From Planctomycetota bacterium (GTDB lineage: Bacteria; Planctomycetota; Phycisphaerae; Phycisphaerales; SM1A02): 64,000 nucleotides of DNA. The notes under the pieces were generated by a model. It searched no databases, had not been told where the DNA came from, and saw nothing but the letters and a program-made list of their open reading frames with translations. This document shows positions 26,601 to 35,695 of the stretch, piece by piece. The DNA is taken from contig JAAERN010000076.1 in NCBI GenBank assembly GCA_024230295.1, positions 1-64,000 of the forward strand. The letters are read 5' to 3'. Position 1 is the stretch's first letter, and each line of letters opens with the position of its first letter. A program made the translations under genes and the position numbers.

Positions 26601-29600
26601 GTGCCAATCATGCTCAGCTCAATCGTCGTCGCTGCCGCCGCATCCACCTTCCCGCAATACCCCAGCCTCTCACCGAACGCCTCACATCTGGTGTACTCAG
26701 ACCGCGGCGACCTGTGGTCCGTGCCCGCAACCGGTGGAGCCGCCACGCGATTGACGAGCCACCCAGCAGCCGAACTCCGCACCGCCTTCGCACCAGATGG
26801 ATCGTGGATCGCCTTCGAGTCCGATCGTGACGGCACCCGCAACATCTATCGCATGCCAGTCGACATCCGGCAAGGCGCGTTGGTCGCTGACGGCCCAATT
26901 GAACGCGTCACGACCTCCGAGCGATGGGAATTACTCTCGGGAGTGACGCCCGATGGCCAGGCCGTGCTCTTCCATTCTTACCGCGAGCCCGAGATCTATC
27001 GCCAGCCGCAGATGTACCGCGCCCCGGTTGACGGCGGGCCCGTTGAGCGGCTGACCGATGCCTTCGGTCGCGCACCCCGCCAAGCCGAGGACGGCACCGT
27101 TTTCTTCAGCCGCGGCTTCGCGCCATGGGAACGACCCGCCTATCGCGGCAGCGGCAACCGAAATGTCTGGTCAATGGATTTAACAGATCCCGCTGCACCA
27201 GCGTTTACCAAGCACACCAACGATCTCGCCAATGAAGGCGAGGCCTTTCCGACATCCGACGGCGGCTTCGTCATGCTCTCTTCACAGGCTGGCCAAAACG
27301 ACATCTGGACCATCGACCCGAAGGGCAACGCCACCAATCACACCAACCTCTCGCCCGGCGATGCCGCGACGATGGGGCACGGTACTCGTGACCTCACGGT
27401 CTCCGCGGACGGCACCACCGCCGCAACCGCCCTCTGGGACACCCTGCACACGCTCGACCTGACAGACACCGCCGCCTCGTTACGACCAATCGAGATCTCA
27501 CACGCCGCCGCCGATACATCCATGCTCGACCGCCGCATCGAGCGACTCGATCACAAAGTGGGCGAGGCGGCTCTGCACCCATCGGGCGAGGCCGTCGCGG
27601 TCGTCGCGCGGGGCGAAGTGCTCGTTCGCAGCACCGAAGACGACCACCCCACCCGCCGCGTCACCCACAGCCATGCTCGCGAGAAGCAGATTGCTTGGTC
27701 GCCGGACGGCACCCTGCTCTACTTCGCCAGTGACGAGGGTGGCGATGAAGGCATCTGGGCCGCCACGGTCGCGCTCACACGGGACGATCTGACACCCGAG
27801 GAGGAAGAGGACGAAGACACCTCCGACGACGGCGACGATGCACCAGCCGATGACAAAAACACTGAGGCGGACGACGAAGCCGAAGAGACGACCGAGCACG
27901 CCGATACGCCGGAGGACGACGACGCCACCGAGAGCGGCGACGACGATCCGGATGACGAATCCAAGGACGACGACACACCTGATCCCAACGAAACTGGCGC
28001 TGCCTGGGCGGGCGCCCTCCGATTCGATGTCTCAAAGGTCATCGACGCCCCCGCCGCGTCGCGGCCCATGCCCTCACCCGATGGTCGCTCGCTCCTGTAT
28101 CAGCGTGGCAACGGCGACCTCTGGCTGCACGATCTCGAAACCGATTCAGACACGCTGCTGTTGGAAAGTTGGGATGCGCCCGAAGTGCGGTGGGCGAGCG
28201 ATTCGCGGCACATCGTGTACTCCGTGAGTGATCTCGACTTCAACAACGACATCTGGCTGATGGACGTGCAGGCACCCGCCGAGGCGGTCAACCTCACCCA
28301 GCACCCGGATATCGACCGCGCGCCTCGCATCACCGACGATGGCCGCACGCTCGTCTTTCTGAGTGATCGCAATCGCATCGGCGACAACTGGGACTACGAC
28401 GTCTGGGCAATTCCACTCGACCCCTCGCTCGAAGACATGACCGCCTACGAACTCGACGCGTCCATCAAGGAAGCCGCGAAGGCCGCTGGCAAGAAGAAGA
28501 TTCTGCCGATCGTGTCCTTCGAATCGGAGGAGGAACCCGACGAGCCCGCTGAAGATGAGACAAAGGCTGAGGACGAAGACGAAGACATTCTCACATTCAC
28601 CGATCTGGATACCGCCTGGAAGCGGGCCACCCGCCTGACGAGCCTCAATGGCAGCGAGGACGACCTCTACCTCACGCCGAGTGGAGACGCCATCGTGTTC
28701 AGCGGCACGGTCGGTGAAGACTCCGGACTCTGGACCATGAACCACCGGGGCAAGGACCGCACGAAGATCACTTCCGGCAGCGTCTCGAACGTTCGCGGCA
28801 ACCTCACGGGTAAGAAGGTGACCTTCGTCGGTGGCAACGCTGCCAAGCATGCGCCGAGCACGGGCGGAAAGACCAAGTCGTGGCCCGTTGACGCCGACGC
28901 CCGCATCGATGTCGCCAGTGAGCAACGCCAGAAGTTCAGTGAGGCAGCGCGAACATTCGGCCGCACCTTCTACCACCCCACCGTGAAAGGGCTCGACTGG
29001 GACGCAATCTCCGAGCGGTACGCCGATCTCGCCGCGCAGACCCGCACCTCGCAGGCCTTCAACCGCGTCGTCGAACTGCTCTTTGGCGAAGTGAACGGCT
29101 CGCACACGGGCATCTATGGTGGCGCGAAGTATTCCGGTCCGCGTCAGGGCATCGGCCACCTCGGCATCGACGTCGAGGCAGTCGAGGACGGCTATCGCGT
29201 CACGCGAGTGCTACCCAACGGGCCGTCAGACCTGGACCAGGGCGGTCTTGAAGAAGGCGATGTCGTCCTTACTATTGCAGATCGGCCACTGGCTGAGGAT
29301 GGCACCCTGCGGGACCTCCGCGCGGCGATGCTGGACACCGCTGGCGCCGAGACACTGGTGGACGTCCGCGGCGTAGATGGCGTCGAACGGACGGTGCTGC
29401 TTGTCCCGATGACCTACGGCAGCTGGAGCGGACTGGCCCGCGAGGACGAACTTCAGCAGCGCCGCGACCGCGTTGCAGATGCAAGCGATGATCGCATCGG
29501 CTATCTGCACATCCAGGGCATGAACATGCCGAGCGTCCACCGATTCGAGCAAGACCTCTACGCCGCCGCCCACGGCAAGGATGGGCTCGTCATCGACGTG

Positions 29601-30107
29601 CGTGACAACGGTGGCGGGTTCACAACGGACATTCTGCTCGCGAGCCTCACAGCCCCCGCGCACGCATACACCATTCCACGCGGCGCCAAGCTCGAAGATG
29701 TGCGGCCCGACTCATACCCGCGGGACCGGCGACTGCTCTACGCCTACCAGCGACCCGTCGTCGTTCTGTGCAATGAGAATTCGTTCAGCAACGCCGAAAT
29801 CTTCAGCCACGCGATTCAAGCAACACAGCGCGGCACGCTCGTTGGTGAAGAAACCTTCGGCGGCGTCATCTCGACCGGTTCCTTCACGTTGATCGACGGA
29901 TCGCGGGTCCGCCAACCCTTCCGAGGCTGGTACTTGCAGGACGGCACCGACATGGAGAGCCGCGGCGCGATACCCGACATCCGCGTCGAGCGTACGCCGG
30001 CTAACGAAGCCGCTGGACGTGACGCGCAACTCGAAGCAGCAGTCTCCACGCTGCTCAAGCAGTTGCCCGATTCGCCACCGAGCGTCAACCCCCGACCTGC
30101 ATCGTGA
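26601..30107 (+). CDS. Tricorn-type S41 serine protease
   Basis: A 1,168-residue protein. A short hydrophobic N-terminus (MLSSIVVAAAAS) precedes two blocks of WD40/PD40-like propeller repeats (about residues 15-390 and 475-770), then a tricorn core, a PDZ-like domain (about 855-925, GYRVTRVLPNGPSD) and a C-terminal S41 protease domain. The probable catalytic Ser lies in NENSFSNAEIF, and DVRDNGGGF precedes it. Family members degrade peptides and denatured proteins. Two strongly acidic insertions (about 398-468 and 638-665) are unusual. Start GTG 26601 with AGGAGG five bases upstream. The N-terminus suggests export, but the signal is weak. The end overlaps a small ORF by GTGA. Confidence 0.92.
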   Translation: MPIMLSSIVVAAAASTFPQYPSLSPNASHLVYSDRGDLWSVPATGGAATRLTSHPAAELRTAFAPDGSWIAFESDRDGTRNIYRMPVDIRQGALVADGPIERVTTSERWELLSGVTPDGQAVLFHSYREPEIYRQPQMYRAPVDGGPVERLTDAFGRAPRQAEDGTVFFSRGFAPWERPAYRGSGNRNVWSMDLTDPAAPAFTKHTNDLANEGEAFPTSDGGFVMLSSQAGQNDIWTIDPKGNATNHTNLSPGDAATMGHGTRDLTVSADGTTAATALWDTLHTLDLTDTAASLRPIEISHAAADTSMLDRRIERLDHKVGEAALHPSGEAVAVVARGEVLVRSTEDDHPTRRVTHSHAREKQIAWSPDGTLLYFASDEGGDEGIWAATVALTRDDLTPEEEEDEDTSDDGDDAPADDKNTEADDEAEETTEHADTPEDDDATESGDDDPDDESKDDDTPDPNETGAAWAGALRFDVSKVIDAPAASRPMPSPDGRSLLYQRGNGDLWLHDLETDSDTLLLESWDAPEVRWASDSRHIVYSVSDLDFNNDIWLMDVQAPAEAVNLTQHPDIDRAPRITDDGRTLVFLSDRNRIGDNWDYDVWAIPLDPSLEDMTAYELDASIKEAAKAAGKKKILPIVSFESEEEPDEPAEDETKAEDEDEDILTFTDLDTAWKRATRLTSLNGSEDDLYLTPSGDAIVFSGTVGEDSGLWTMNHRGKDRTKITSGSVSNVRGNLTGKKVTFVGGNAAKHAPSTGGKTKSWPVDADARIDVASEQRQKFSEAARTFGRTFYHPTVKGLDWDAISERYADLAAQTRTSQAFNRVVELLFGEVNGSHTGIYGGAKYSGPRQGIGHLGIDVEAVEDGYRVTRVLPNGPSDLDQGGLEEGDVVLTIADRPLAEDGTLRDLRAAMLDTAGAETLVDVRGVDGVERTVLLVPMTYGSWSGLAREDELQQRRDRVADASDDRIGYLHIQGMNMPSVHRFEQDLYAAAHGKDGLVIDVRDNGGGFTTDILLASLTAPAHAYTIPRGAKLEDVRPDSYPRDRRLLYAYQRPVVVLCNENSFSNAEIFSHAIQATQRGTLVGEETFGGVISTGSFTLIDGSRVRQPFRGWYLQDGTDMESRGAIPDIRVERTPANEAAGRDAQLEAAVSTLLKQLPDSPPSVNPRPAS

Positions 30108-30181
30108 GCAGAATCCTCATCATCGTGGGAATGTTGGCCGTCGGACTTCTGGTGTGGCGGGTGATCAAGGATCAGGACTAG
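30104..30181 (+). CDS. 25-residue single-membrane-segment peptide
   Basis: A short ORF starts at GTG 30104 inside a GTGA overlap with the tricorn stop and ends at TAG 30181. It encodes MSRILIIVGMLAVGLLVWRV followed by IKDQD: one hydrophobic helix of about 16 residues flanked by Arg and a charged tail. The overlap type matches the many coupled junctions in this window, which supports translation. It could be a membrane anchor or regulator for the protease or the downstream channel, or a non-functional remnant. Confidence 0.5.
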   Translation: MSRILIIVGMLAVGLLVWRVIKDQD

Positions 30182-30231
30182 CAAAGAGGGGCCAGTATCT
30201 GACCCCGCCTTCTTGCGTTACGGTGCCACAT

Positions 30232-31551
30232 ATGGATCCAAACACTTCGACAACCCAGCAACTCATCGGCGAGAACATCGCGAGTGATCTCGTCAGCCAC
30301 GGTATTGAGTGGCTGAAGTCCCTGACCACAGGATGGGGACTGGGCGAGGTCTGGGCCGACATCGTCGCCGGAGCGATCGCTGTGGCGACGGTCATCGCCC
30401 TGTGCATCGTCGCCAATCTCGTGGGCAAAGTTTTCATCCACACGGTCATCAACAGGACACTGAAACGGCGAAAGTCGGCGATCTCGCACGCAATCGTCGA
30501 GAACAAGGTCTTCAATCGACTCTCTCAACTGGTACCCGTCGCAGTACTCGCCTTCGCGCTGCCAGCCTTTTCGCAGTACGGGGTCGACTGGTGGCTCCGC
30601 CCGGTGCTCGAGGTGTACGTCATCTTCGTACTGCTGCTCGTGTGCTGCTCGCTACTGGAAGTCGGCGAAGTGCTGGTTTCTCAACACGGCCTTGAGCACA
30701 AGATTCCCGCGACCGGACTCTCACAAGCCGTCAAGGTCCTCCTGACGTTTGTCGCCATTGTTCTGACGCTCAGCGTGCTGTTCTCGCAGTCACCACTCTG
30801 GTTCCTCTCGGGACTTGGTGCGGTCATGGCCGTGCTCATGCTGATCTTCAAGGACTCGATCCTCGGGCTCGTCGCAGGCATCCAAGTCACCGTCAACGAC
30901 ATGGTGCGCGTTGGCGACTGGATTACGATTCCGAGTAAAGGCGTAGACGGCGACGTCGAGGAAATCACCCTCACCACCGTCCGGGTCCGCGCATTTGACA
31001 AGACCGTATCGCTGGTCCCTGCGTACGATTTGATTTCCAGCCCATTCACGAACTGGCGGGCGATGTCCGACTCGGGCGGACGCCGCATCAAGCGATCGAT
31101 CAATATCGATCTTGAAACGATCCGATTCGTAGACCGAAATGATCTTGAGCGATACCGCAAGTTCACTGCACTGGCCGACTACCTCGACACCACCATCGCC
31201 GAAGTCGACGCATGGAATTCCAAACATCAGGTCGACACGACCGAGCAGATCAACGGCCGGCAACAGACGAACGTCGGCATCTTCAGGGCCTATATCGGGG
31301 CCTACCTGCGGCAGCATCCGAAAATCCACACAGATGCGGGTTTTACGTTTCTCATTCGGCAACTCGAACCCACCGCGAACGGATTACCGATTCAGATCTA
31401 TGTCTTCTCCAATGACAACAGGTGGGTCCCCTATGAAGGAATCCAGGCCGACATCTTCGACCACCTGCTCGCAGCGGTTCCCGAGTTCGATTTAAGCGTC
31501 TTCCAGTCGCCCAGCGGCAGAGATGTGCAGATGCTCCGCACTGACCGCTGA
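30232..31551 (+). CDS. Mechanosensitive ion channel, YbdG/MscM type
   Basis: A 439-residue membrane protein with about five hydrophobic segments followed by the MscS beta domain: DSILGLVAGIQVTVNDMVRVGDWITIP, GDVEEITLTTVRVRAFDKTV, then NWRAMSDSGGRRIKRSI, which is characteristic of the E. coli YbdG (miniconductance) subgroup rather than MscS. The C-terminus has a further alpha-beta domain (LPIQIYVFSNDNRWVPYE). The start ATG 30232 is the first codon of a plausible protein; the frame extends upstream to 30019 only as an overlap with tricorn. It would release ions on hypo-osmotic stress. Confidence 0.9.
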   Translation: MDPNTSTTQQLIGENIASDLVSHGIEWLKSLTTGWGLGEVWADIVAGAIAVATVIALCIVANLVGKVFIHTVINRTLKRRKSAISHAIVENKVFNRLSQLVPVAVLAFALPAFSQYGVDWWLRPVLEVYVIFVLLLVCCSLLEVGEVLVSQHGLEHKIPATGLSQAVKVLLTFVAIVLTLSVLFSQSPLWFLSGLGAVMAVLMLIFKDSILGLVAGIQVTVNDMVRVGDWITIPSKGVDGDVEEITLTTVRVRAFDKTVSLVPAYDLISSPFTNWRAMSDSGGRRIKRSINIDLETIRFVDRNDLERYRKFTALADYLDTTIAEVDAWNSKHQVDTTEQINGRQQTNVGIFRAYIGAYLRQHPKIHTDAGFTFLIRQLEPTANGLPIQIYVFSNDNRWVPYEGIQADIFDHLLAAVPEFDLSVFQSPSGRDVQMLRTDR

Positions 31552-31581
31552 CCTGCTTCTGCTGGTATCCTTCGCCTCCTC

Positions 31582-32523
31582 ATGAATACGATCAGTCCCG
31601 TCTTCGGTGAGTGCCAGTTAAACGTCGTCAAGCCCAAGGAGCCGGTCGTGGGGCGCGTGGTCGATTCGACCCCGTGCCTGAAGGGCCGATCTGCCTCCTA
31701 TGTGCGGCACATTGCAATCGATATATCGGGGACACCACTCGCCGGAAGTTTCCGCGCCGGACAGTCCTTTGGCGTAATCCCTCCCGGACTCAACGAGAAA
31801 GGGAAGCCGCACTCCGTCCGCTTGTATTCGATCTCGGCTCCGACCTGGGGTGAGGACGGCGACGGCAACGTCGTATCAACGACCTGCAAGCGGCTCATCG
31901 ACGAGTACTGGGAAGAGGGCTCGGACGAGCACCACCTGTTTGTCGGCCTTTGCAGCAACTACCTGTGCGATCTCAAAGTCGGTGATGAAGTGCTGGTGAC
32001 CGGCCCTGCCGGCAAACGATTCCTGCTTCCGCAGGATCCGTCTCACCATGACTACGTCTTCGTCGCCACCGGAACCGGCATCGCGCCGTTTCGAGGGATG
32101 GCGAAGGAACTGCTCGAGAATCCGGAAGGCCCGTGCCAGAGTGAAATCCATCTCGTCGTCGGCGTCCCCTACGGGACGGACCTGATGTACGACGCATGGT
32201 TCAGTGAAATGGCCGACGCCCATCCCAACTTCCACTATCACACCGTCATCAGCCGGCCCGAGCTCGGCAGGCGGATGTACGTCGATCAGTACATCGTTGA
32301 GACTACGGACCCGTTCCACCGCGTACTCGCGAGCGAACGCACGCTGCTCTATATCTGTGGAATTGAAGGTATGCAGAACGGCATCTACCGATTGCTCGAA
32401 TCGCTGGGTGTCGCCGATGAGTACCTGCAACTCCCGGACGGATCACCCAGCCTCGCCGAGGCCGACAAAGCGACCATCAAGCGAATCAAGCCTTCCGATC
32501 GCTGCATGGTCGAAGTCTACTAA
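31582..32523 (+). CDS. Ferredoxin--NADP reductase, plant type
   Basis: A 313-residue flavoprotein. The FAD domain has RLYSIS (flavin-binding RxYS) after a long loop, and CSNYLCDLKVGDEVLVTGPAG. The NADP domain has VFVATGTGIAPFRGM, LVVGVPYGTDLMYD, and YICGIEGMQNGIYRLL. The chain ends with an aromatic Tyr (VEVY), as in plant/cyanobacterial FNR. It transfers electrons between ferredoxin/flavodoxin and NADP(H). Start ATG 31582, 30 bp after the channel gene. Its stop overlaps the convergent fibro-slime gene by four bases. Confidence 0.9.
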   Translation: MNTISPVFGECQLNVVKPKEPVVGRVVDSTPCLKGRSASYVRHIAIDISGTPLAGSFRAGQSFGVIPPGLNEKGKPHSVRLYSISAPTWGEDGDGNVVSTTCKRLIDEYWEEGSDEHHLFVGLCSNYLCDLKVGDEVLVTGPAGKRFLLPQDPSHHDYVFVATGTGIAPFRGMAKELLENPEGPCQSEIHLVVGVPYGTDLMYDAWFSEMADAHPNFHYHTVISRPELGRRMYVDQYIVETTDPFHRVLASERTLLYICGIEGMQNGIYRLLESLGVADEYLQLPDGSPSLAEADKATIKRIKPSDRCMVEVY

Positions 32524-33416
32524 TCAAACGCCGCCGTCATCGACGGTATGCCAGCATCACCAAGTTCGAGACTCGTTGAGATGCGGAAGTTTGACTCCGT
32601 GCGGTGTCGCTCTGCGAAGAAGAAGTCGAGGGTGTAACTCTCGCCATTCGTGAGGCCAAGCCGATCTAGGTCAATGTACTGCTCGACTGCAGCGTGAACA
32701 CCGCCAAGATCAATGACGAGTTCGCCGTTGATATAGACCCACACATCATCGTCTCCAATAAAGCGGAAATAGTTGTCGTTGGCTTCGTCATACGTGAACT
32801 CGGTATGGAGTTCAAACGTGAAATGGAAATTATGGTCGGGCGATCCGCCGCTATTCCCGTAGAGTTCATCATCGATTGGGAAGAAGCCACCAAGCGATGC
32901 ATACAGCGGGTCGAGCGAGTCATCAAAGAGATAACTTCCATCCGCCTGCCGCACAAAGGTCAGCGAGAGGGGCTGCGATAGATTGGTGCCCGGCACATCA
33001 CGAAACCATGAGTAGAACGACCAACTCGAACAGATTCCCCCGGTATCTGAAGGACCCCAGTCAATCGGTGAATCGCCCAGGGCTTGGTCATAGAGCAAGT
33101 AGCAGATCGGATTACCAGCAGCATCCTCACACTGTTCGTCGACTTTGTTGCCGCCCCCAACAAAGACGGGGCGACCATCAGCACCGATATCGGGATCGAT
33201 ATTCCCGCAGTACTGCCCGAAGCCCCGACGCGGTCGCTTCTCGAAATCGCTGTGGCCCCCGTGCGTACGTCGCTCCTTGAAGTCCCGAACAGTGCCTGTG
33301 AGGTCCATTGTCTGCGGATCCGTCGCCTGTACCCCCGATACTGGAATCAGAAGTCCAATCGCAATGGCTGCCGCCAGATTGCCACATGTGTACCGATGTT
33401 GATGAGTCGTGTGCAT
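32520..33416 (-). CDS. Fibro-slime domain secreted protein
   Basis: A 298-residue exported protein with a signal peptide (about residues 1-31, ending VQA). Its C-terminal half is a fibro-slime/PA14-like beta domain: FHFTFELHTEFTYDE, FIGDDDVWVYINGELVIDLG, GESYTLDFFFAERHRTESNF. Domains of this type occur in cellulosome-like and slime-mould surface proteins. Ligand unknown. Cysteines in the middle (QYCG, DEQCEDAAGNPICY, GICSSW) could form disulfides. The 141 bp between it and murA must hold both divergent promoters. Confidence 0.85.
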   Translation of the reverse strand: MHTTHQHRYTCGNLAAAIAIGLLIPVSGVQATDPQTMDLTGTVRDFKERRTHGGHSDFEKRPRRGFGQYCGNIDPDIGADGRPVFVGGGNKVDEQCEDAAGNPICYLLYDQALGDSPIDWGPSDTGGICSSWSFYSWFRDVPGTNLSQPLSLTFVRQADGSYLFDDSLDPLYASLGGFFPIDDELYGNSGGSPDHNFHFTFELHTEFTYDEANDNYFRFIGDDDVWVYINGELVIDLGGVHAAVEQYIDLDRLGLTNGESYTLDFFFAERHRTESNFRISTSLELGDAGIPSMTAAFD

Positions 33417-33557
33417 GTCAATGCTCCAATCGGGGCCAACCCCTCGTCACATCGGAGCGTACGATTCGCGTCTGAATCTTCAAAGAGACGATGACAGGAA
33501 AGCACTATTGCCAGGTACACCCTGTAGGATCTGGCGCGAAAGGGAGACGATATAGCA

Positions 33558-34877
33558 ATGGATGCACTGCGGATTCAAGGAGGAACGCGGCTCTCAGGGA
33601 CCCTGGAGGTGGATGGATCGAAGAATGCGGCCCTGCCAGCCATGGCAGCAGCCATTCTCTCGACCGGCGAAGTCACACTCCGCGACATTCCGACCCTCTC
33701 CGACATCGGAAACATGGTCAAACTGCTCCGAGAACTCGGATGCGAGGTCACCGGCCAAGACCGCGACTGCACGATCCGCACGATCGATGCATCCGCAACC
33801 CACGCCCGATATGACATCGTTCGGACCATGCGAGCAAGTATCTGCGTGCTTGGCCCCCTGCTGGCAGCCCGTGGAGAGGCCAGAGTCTCCATGCCCGGCG
33901 GCTGCGCCATCGGCGATCGCCCGGTTGATCTGCACCTACGCGGCCTAGAAGCACTCGGGGCCACCATCGAACTCGATGGCGGCGACATCATCGCGCGAGC
34001 CAAACGGCTCCGTGGCGCAACGATCTTTCTTGGTGGCCCTTTCGGCTCAACCGTCCTCGGAACCGCCAACGTCATGTCGGCTGCGGTGCTGGCCGAAGGC
34101 CGAACCGTGATCGAGAGTGCCGCCTGCGAACCCGAGATCAGCGGGTTGGCGGACATGCTCAACGCCATGGGCGCCAACATCAGCGGCGCTGGCACGCCCC
34201 GAATCGAGATCGAAGGCGTCGAGTCACTGGGCAGCGTGGATTACCGAATCATCCCCGACCGGATCGTCGCCGGAACACTCGCTATGGGCGTCGCGATGAC
34301 CAACGGCGAGGCCACTCTGACGAACTTTCCCTACGACAACCTGCTCGCAGTCTTGGACCGACTGAATATTGCCGGTGTCCATGTCACCCGCACGAACCCG
34401 GAGGAAGATCCAAAGCGGTGCAGCGTTCACGTCACGAGCGAGCGGCGGCTTGAGCCTGTGCTCTTCACGACGCAGCCATACCCTGGATTCCCGACCGATC
34501 TGCAGGCGCAGATGATGGCAATCATGTGCCTGGCCGATGGCAACAGCATCGTGACCGAGCGGATCTACCCCGATCGGTTTCTGCATGTCTCGGAATTGAC
34601 TCGAATGGGCGCAACCTTGTTCCGGTCCGGCCCGACGGTCGTGGTGCAGGGAGGCGATCAACTCATCGGCGCGCCGGTGATGGCAAGCGACCTGCGTGGA
34701 TCCGCCGCGCTGGTCATGGCCGGACTCGTCGCTCGCGGCGAGACGATCGTCCAGCGGGTGTACCACCTCGACCGCGGCTATGTTCGCCTGGAAGAACAGT
34801 TCAACGCGCTTGGCGCGGGCATCGAGCGGTTCGATCACAATCCAGCCGAGTCGATCGAAGCGGCGGAAATCCCTTAG
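33558..34877 (+). CDS. murA: UDP-N-acetylglucosamine 1-carboxyvinyltransferase
   Basis: A 439-residue enzyme for the first committed peptidoglycan step, adding enolpyruvate from PEP to UDP-GlcNAc. Motifs: DGSKNAALPAMAAAIL at the N-terminus (Lys22-type residue), MRASICVLGPLLAARGEA, and MPGGCAIGDRPVDLHL, in which Cys116 is the fosfomycin-reactive PEP Cys. LTRMGA and RAGAALVMAGL-like (RGSAALVMAGLVARGE) motifs follow. Length is normal. Start ATG 33558. Stop overlaps the convergent methyltransferase gene by four bases. Confidence 0.97.
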   Translation: MDALRIQGGTRLSGTLEVDGSKNAALPAMAAAILSTGEVTLRDIPTLSDIGNMVKLLRELGCEVTGQDRDCTIRTIDASATHARYDIVRTMRASICVLGPLLAARGEARVSMPGGCAIGDRPVDLHLRGLEALGATIELDGGDIIARAKRLRGATIFLGGPFGSTVLGTANVMSAAVLAEGRTVIESAACEPEISGLADMLNAMGANISGAGTPRIEIEGVESLGSVDYRIIPDRIVAGTLAMGVAMTNGEATLTNFPYDNLLAVLDRLNIAGVHVTRTNPEEDPKRCSVHVTSERRLEPVLFTTQPYPGFPTDLQAQMMAIMCLADGNSIVTERIYPDRFLHVSELTRMGATLFRSGPTVVVQGGDQLIGAPVMASDLRGSAALVMAGLVARGETIVQRVYHLDRGYVRLEEQFNALGAGIERFDHNPAESIEAAEIP

Positions 34878-35695
34878 CAGGCTTCCTCACGCACCGCGGC
34901 CAGCACAATGCCCGCCGCCACGACGACGTTGAGCGACGGGACACCTCTCGACATCGGAATCTCAACGATCTCGTCGCACACATCGAGGACGTCCTCATCA
35001 AGACCATGCCCTTCGGCCCCGACCACAACGACGCGGCGGCCGCCCTTGGGCTGATCTCCCAATCCACACGAACGGGGACCAGACTCTGCAGCGGTGATTC
35101 GAAAGCCAAACTCTTGAAGCCTTCGTAGCGCGCCCGGCAAGTCGCCTTCAACGACCCACGGAACGCTCAACACGTGTCCCATCGACACGCGGATTGCCTT
35201 GCGATACAGCGGGTCGCAGCACCGACCATCGAGCAGCATCTCTTCGACGCCAAGCGCCGCGGCTGTCCGAAAGAGTCCGCCGATATTGTCCGAGTTGTTG
35301 ATGCCCGATGCTGCGAGCACCGTGCAGGGACCGTCTGCTGGAAGGCGATCGAGAAGACGGTCGAACACAAGATCCTGCTCGATCGGTCGCCATCCGGCCG
35401 CCAGAACGCCCCGGTGAATGTGAAAGCCGGCGATCGACTCCATGATCTTCAGGTCGGCCACGTACACGGGACAGTCAACCGACAAGTCCTTCAGATCGGG
35501 CGCCAATCGCACGTACTTCGCTGGCGATAGCAGCAATGAATGCAGTCGCTCCGGCGTCCGGAGCAGCCGCTGTACAACCATCTCGGACTCTGCCATGAAG
35601 ATGCCCTGCCGGCCGCGTAGATCACGGTCACGAACATCTCGAAACACCTCGACCCGAGGGTCGTTGATGTCACATACCTCAACGGGTTCGATCAC
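34874..35695 (-). CDS. SpoU (TrmH) family RNA methyltransferase
   Basis: A 273-residue SPOUT enzyme. The N-terminal substrate domain (about residues 1-110) is followed by motif 1 NNSDNIGGLFRTAAALGV (catalytic Asn/Arg region), motif 2 VVVVGAEGHGLDEDVLD, and motif 3 IPMSRGVPSLNVVVAAGIVL, forming the knot that binds AdoMet. It methylates a ribose 2'-OH in tRNA or rRNA; which one cannot be told. Starts at GTG 35695 in a GTGA overlap with mlaD, an unusual partner. Confidence 0.92.
   Translation of the reverse strand: MIEPVEVCDINDPRVEVFRDVRDRDLRGRQGIFMAESEMVVQRLLRTPERLHSLLLSPAKYVRLAPDLKDLSVDCPVYVADLKIMESIAGFHIHRGVLAAGWRPIEQDLVFDRLLDRLPADGPCTVLAASGINNSDNIGGLFRTAAALGVEEMLLDGRCCDPLYRKAIRVSMGHVLSVPWVVEGDLPGALRRLQEFGFRITAAESGPRSCGLGDQPKGGRRVVVVGAEGHGLDEDVLDVCDEIVEIPMSRGVPSLNVVVAAGIVLAAVREEAC

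Noticed and set aside
28146-29159. 337-residue open frame on the minus strand
   Set aside because: Antisense to the tricorn gene, no family features; a shadow of the acidic coding sequence.
33417-33557. TTGCCA and TAGGAT as a murA promoter
   Set aside because: The spacing between them is only 11 bp, too short for a sigma-70 promoter.
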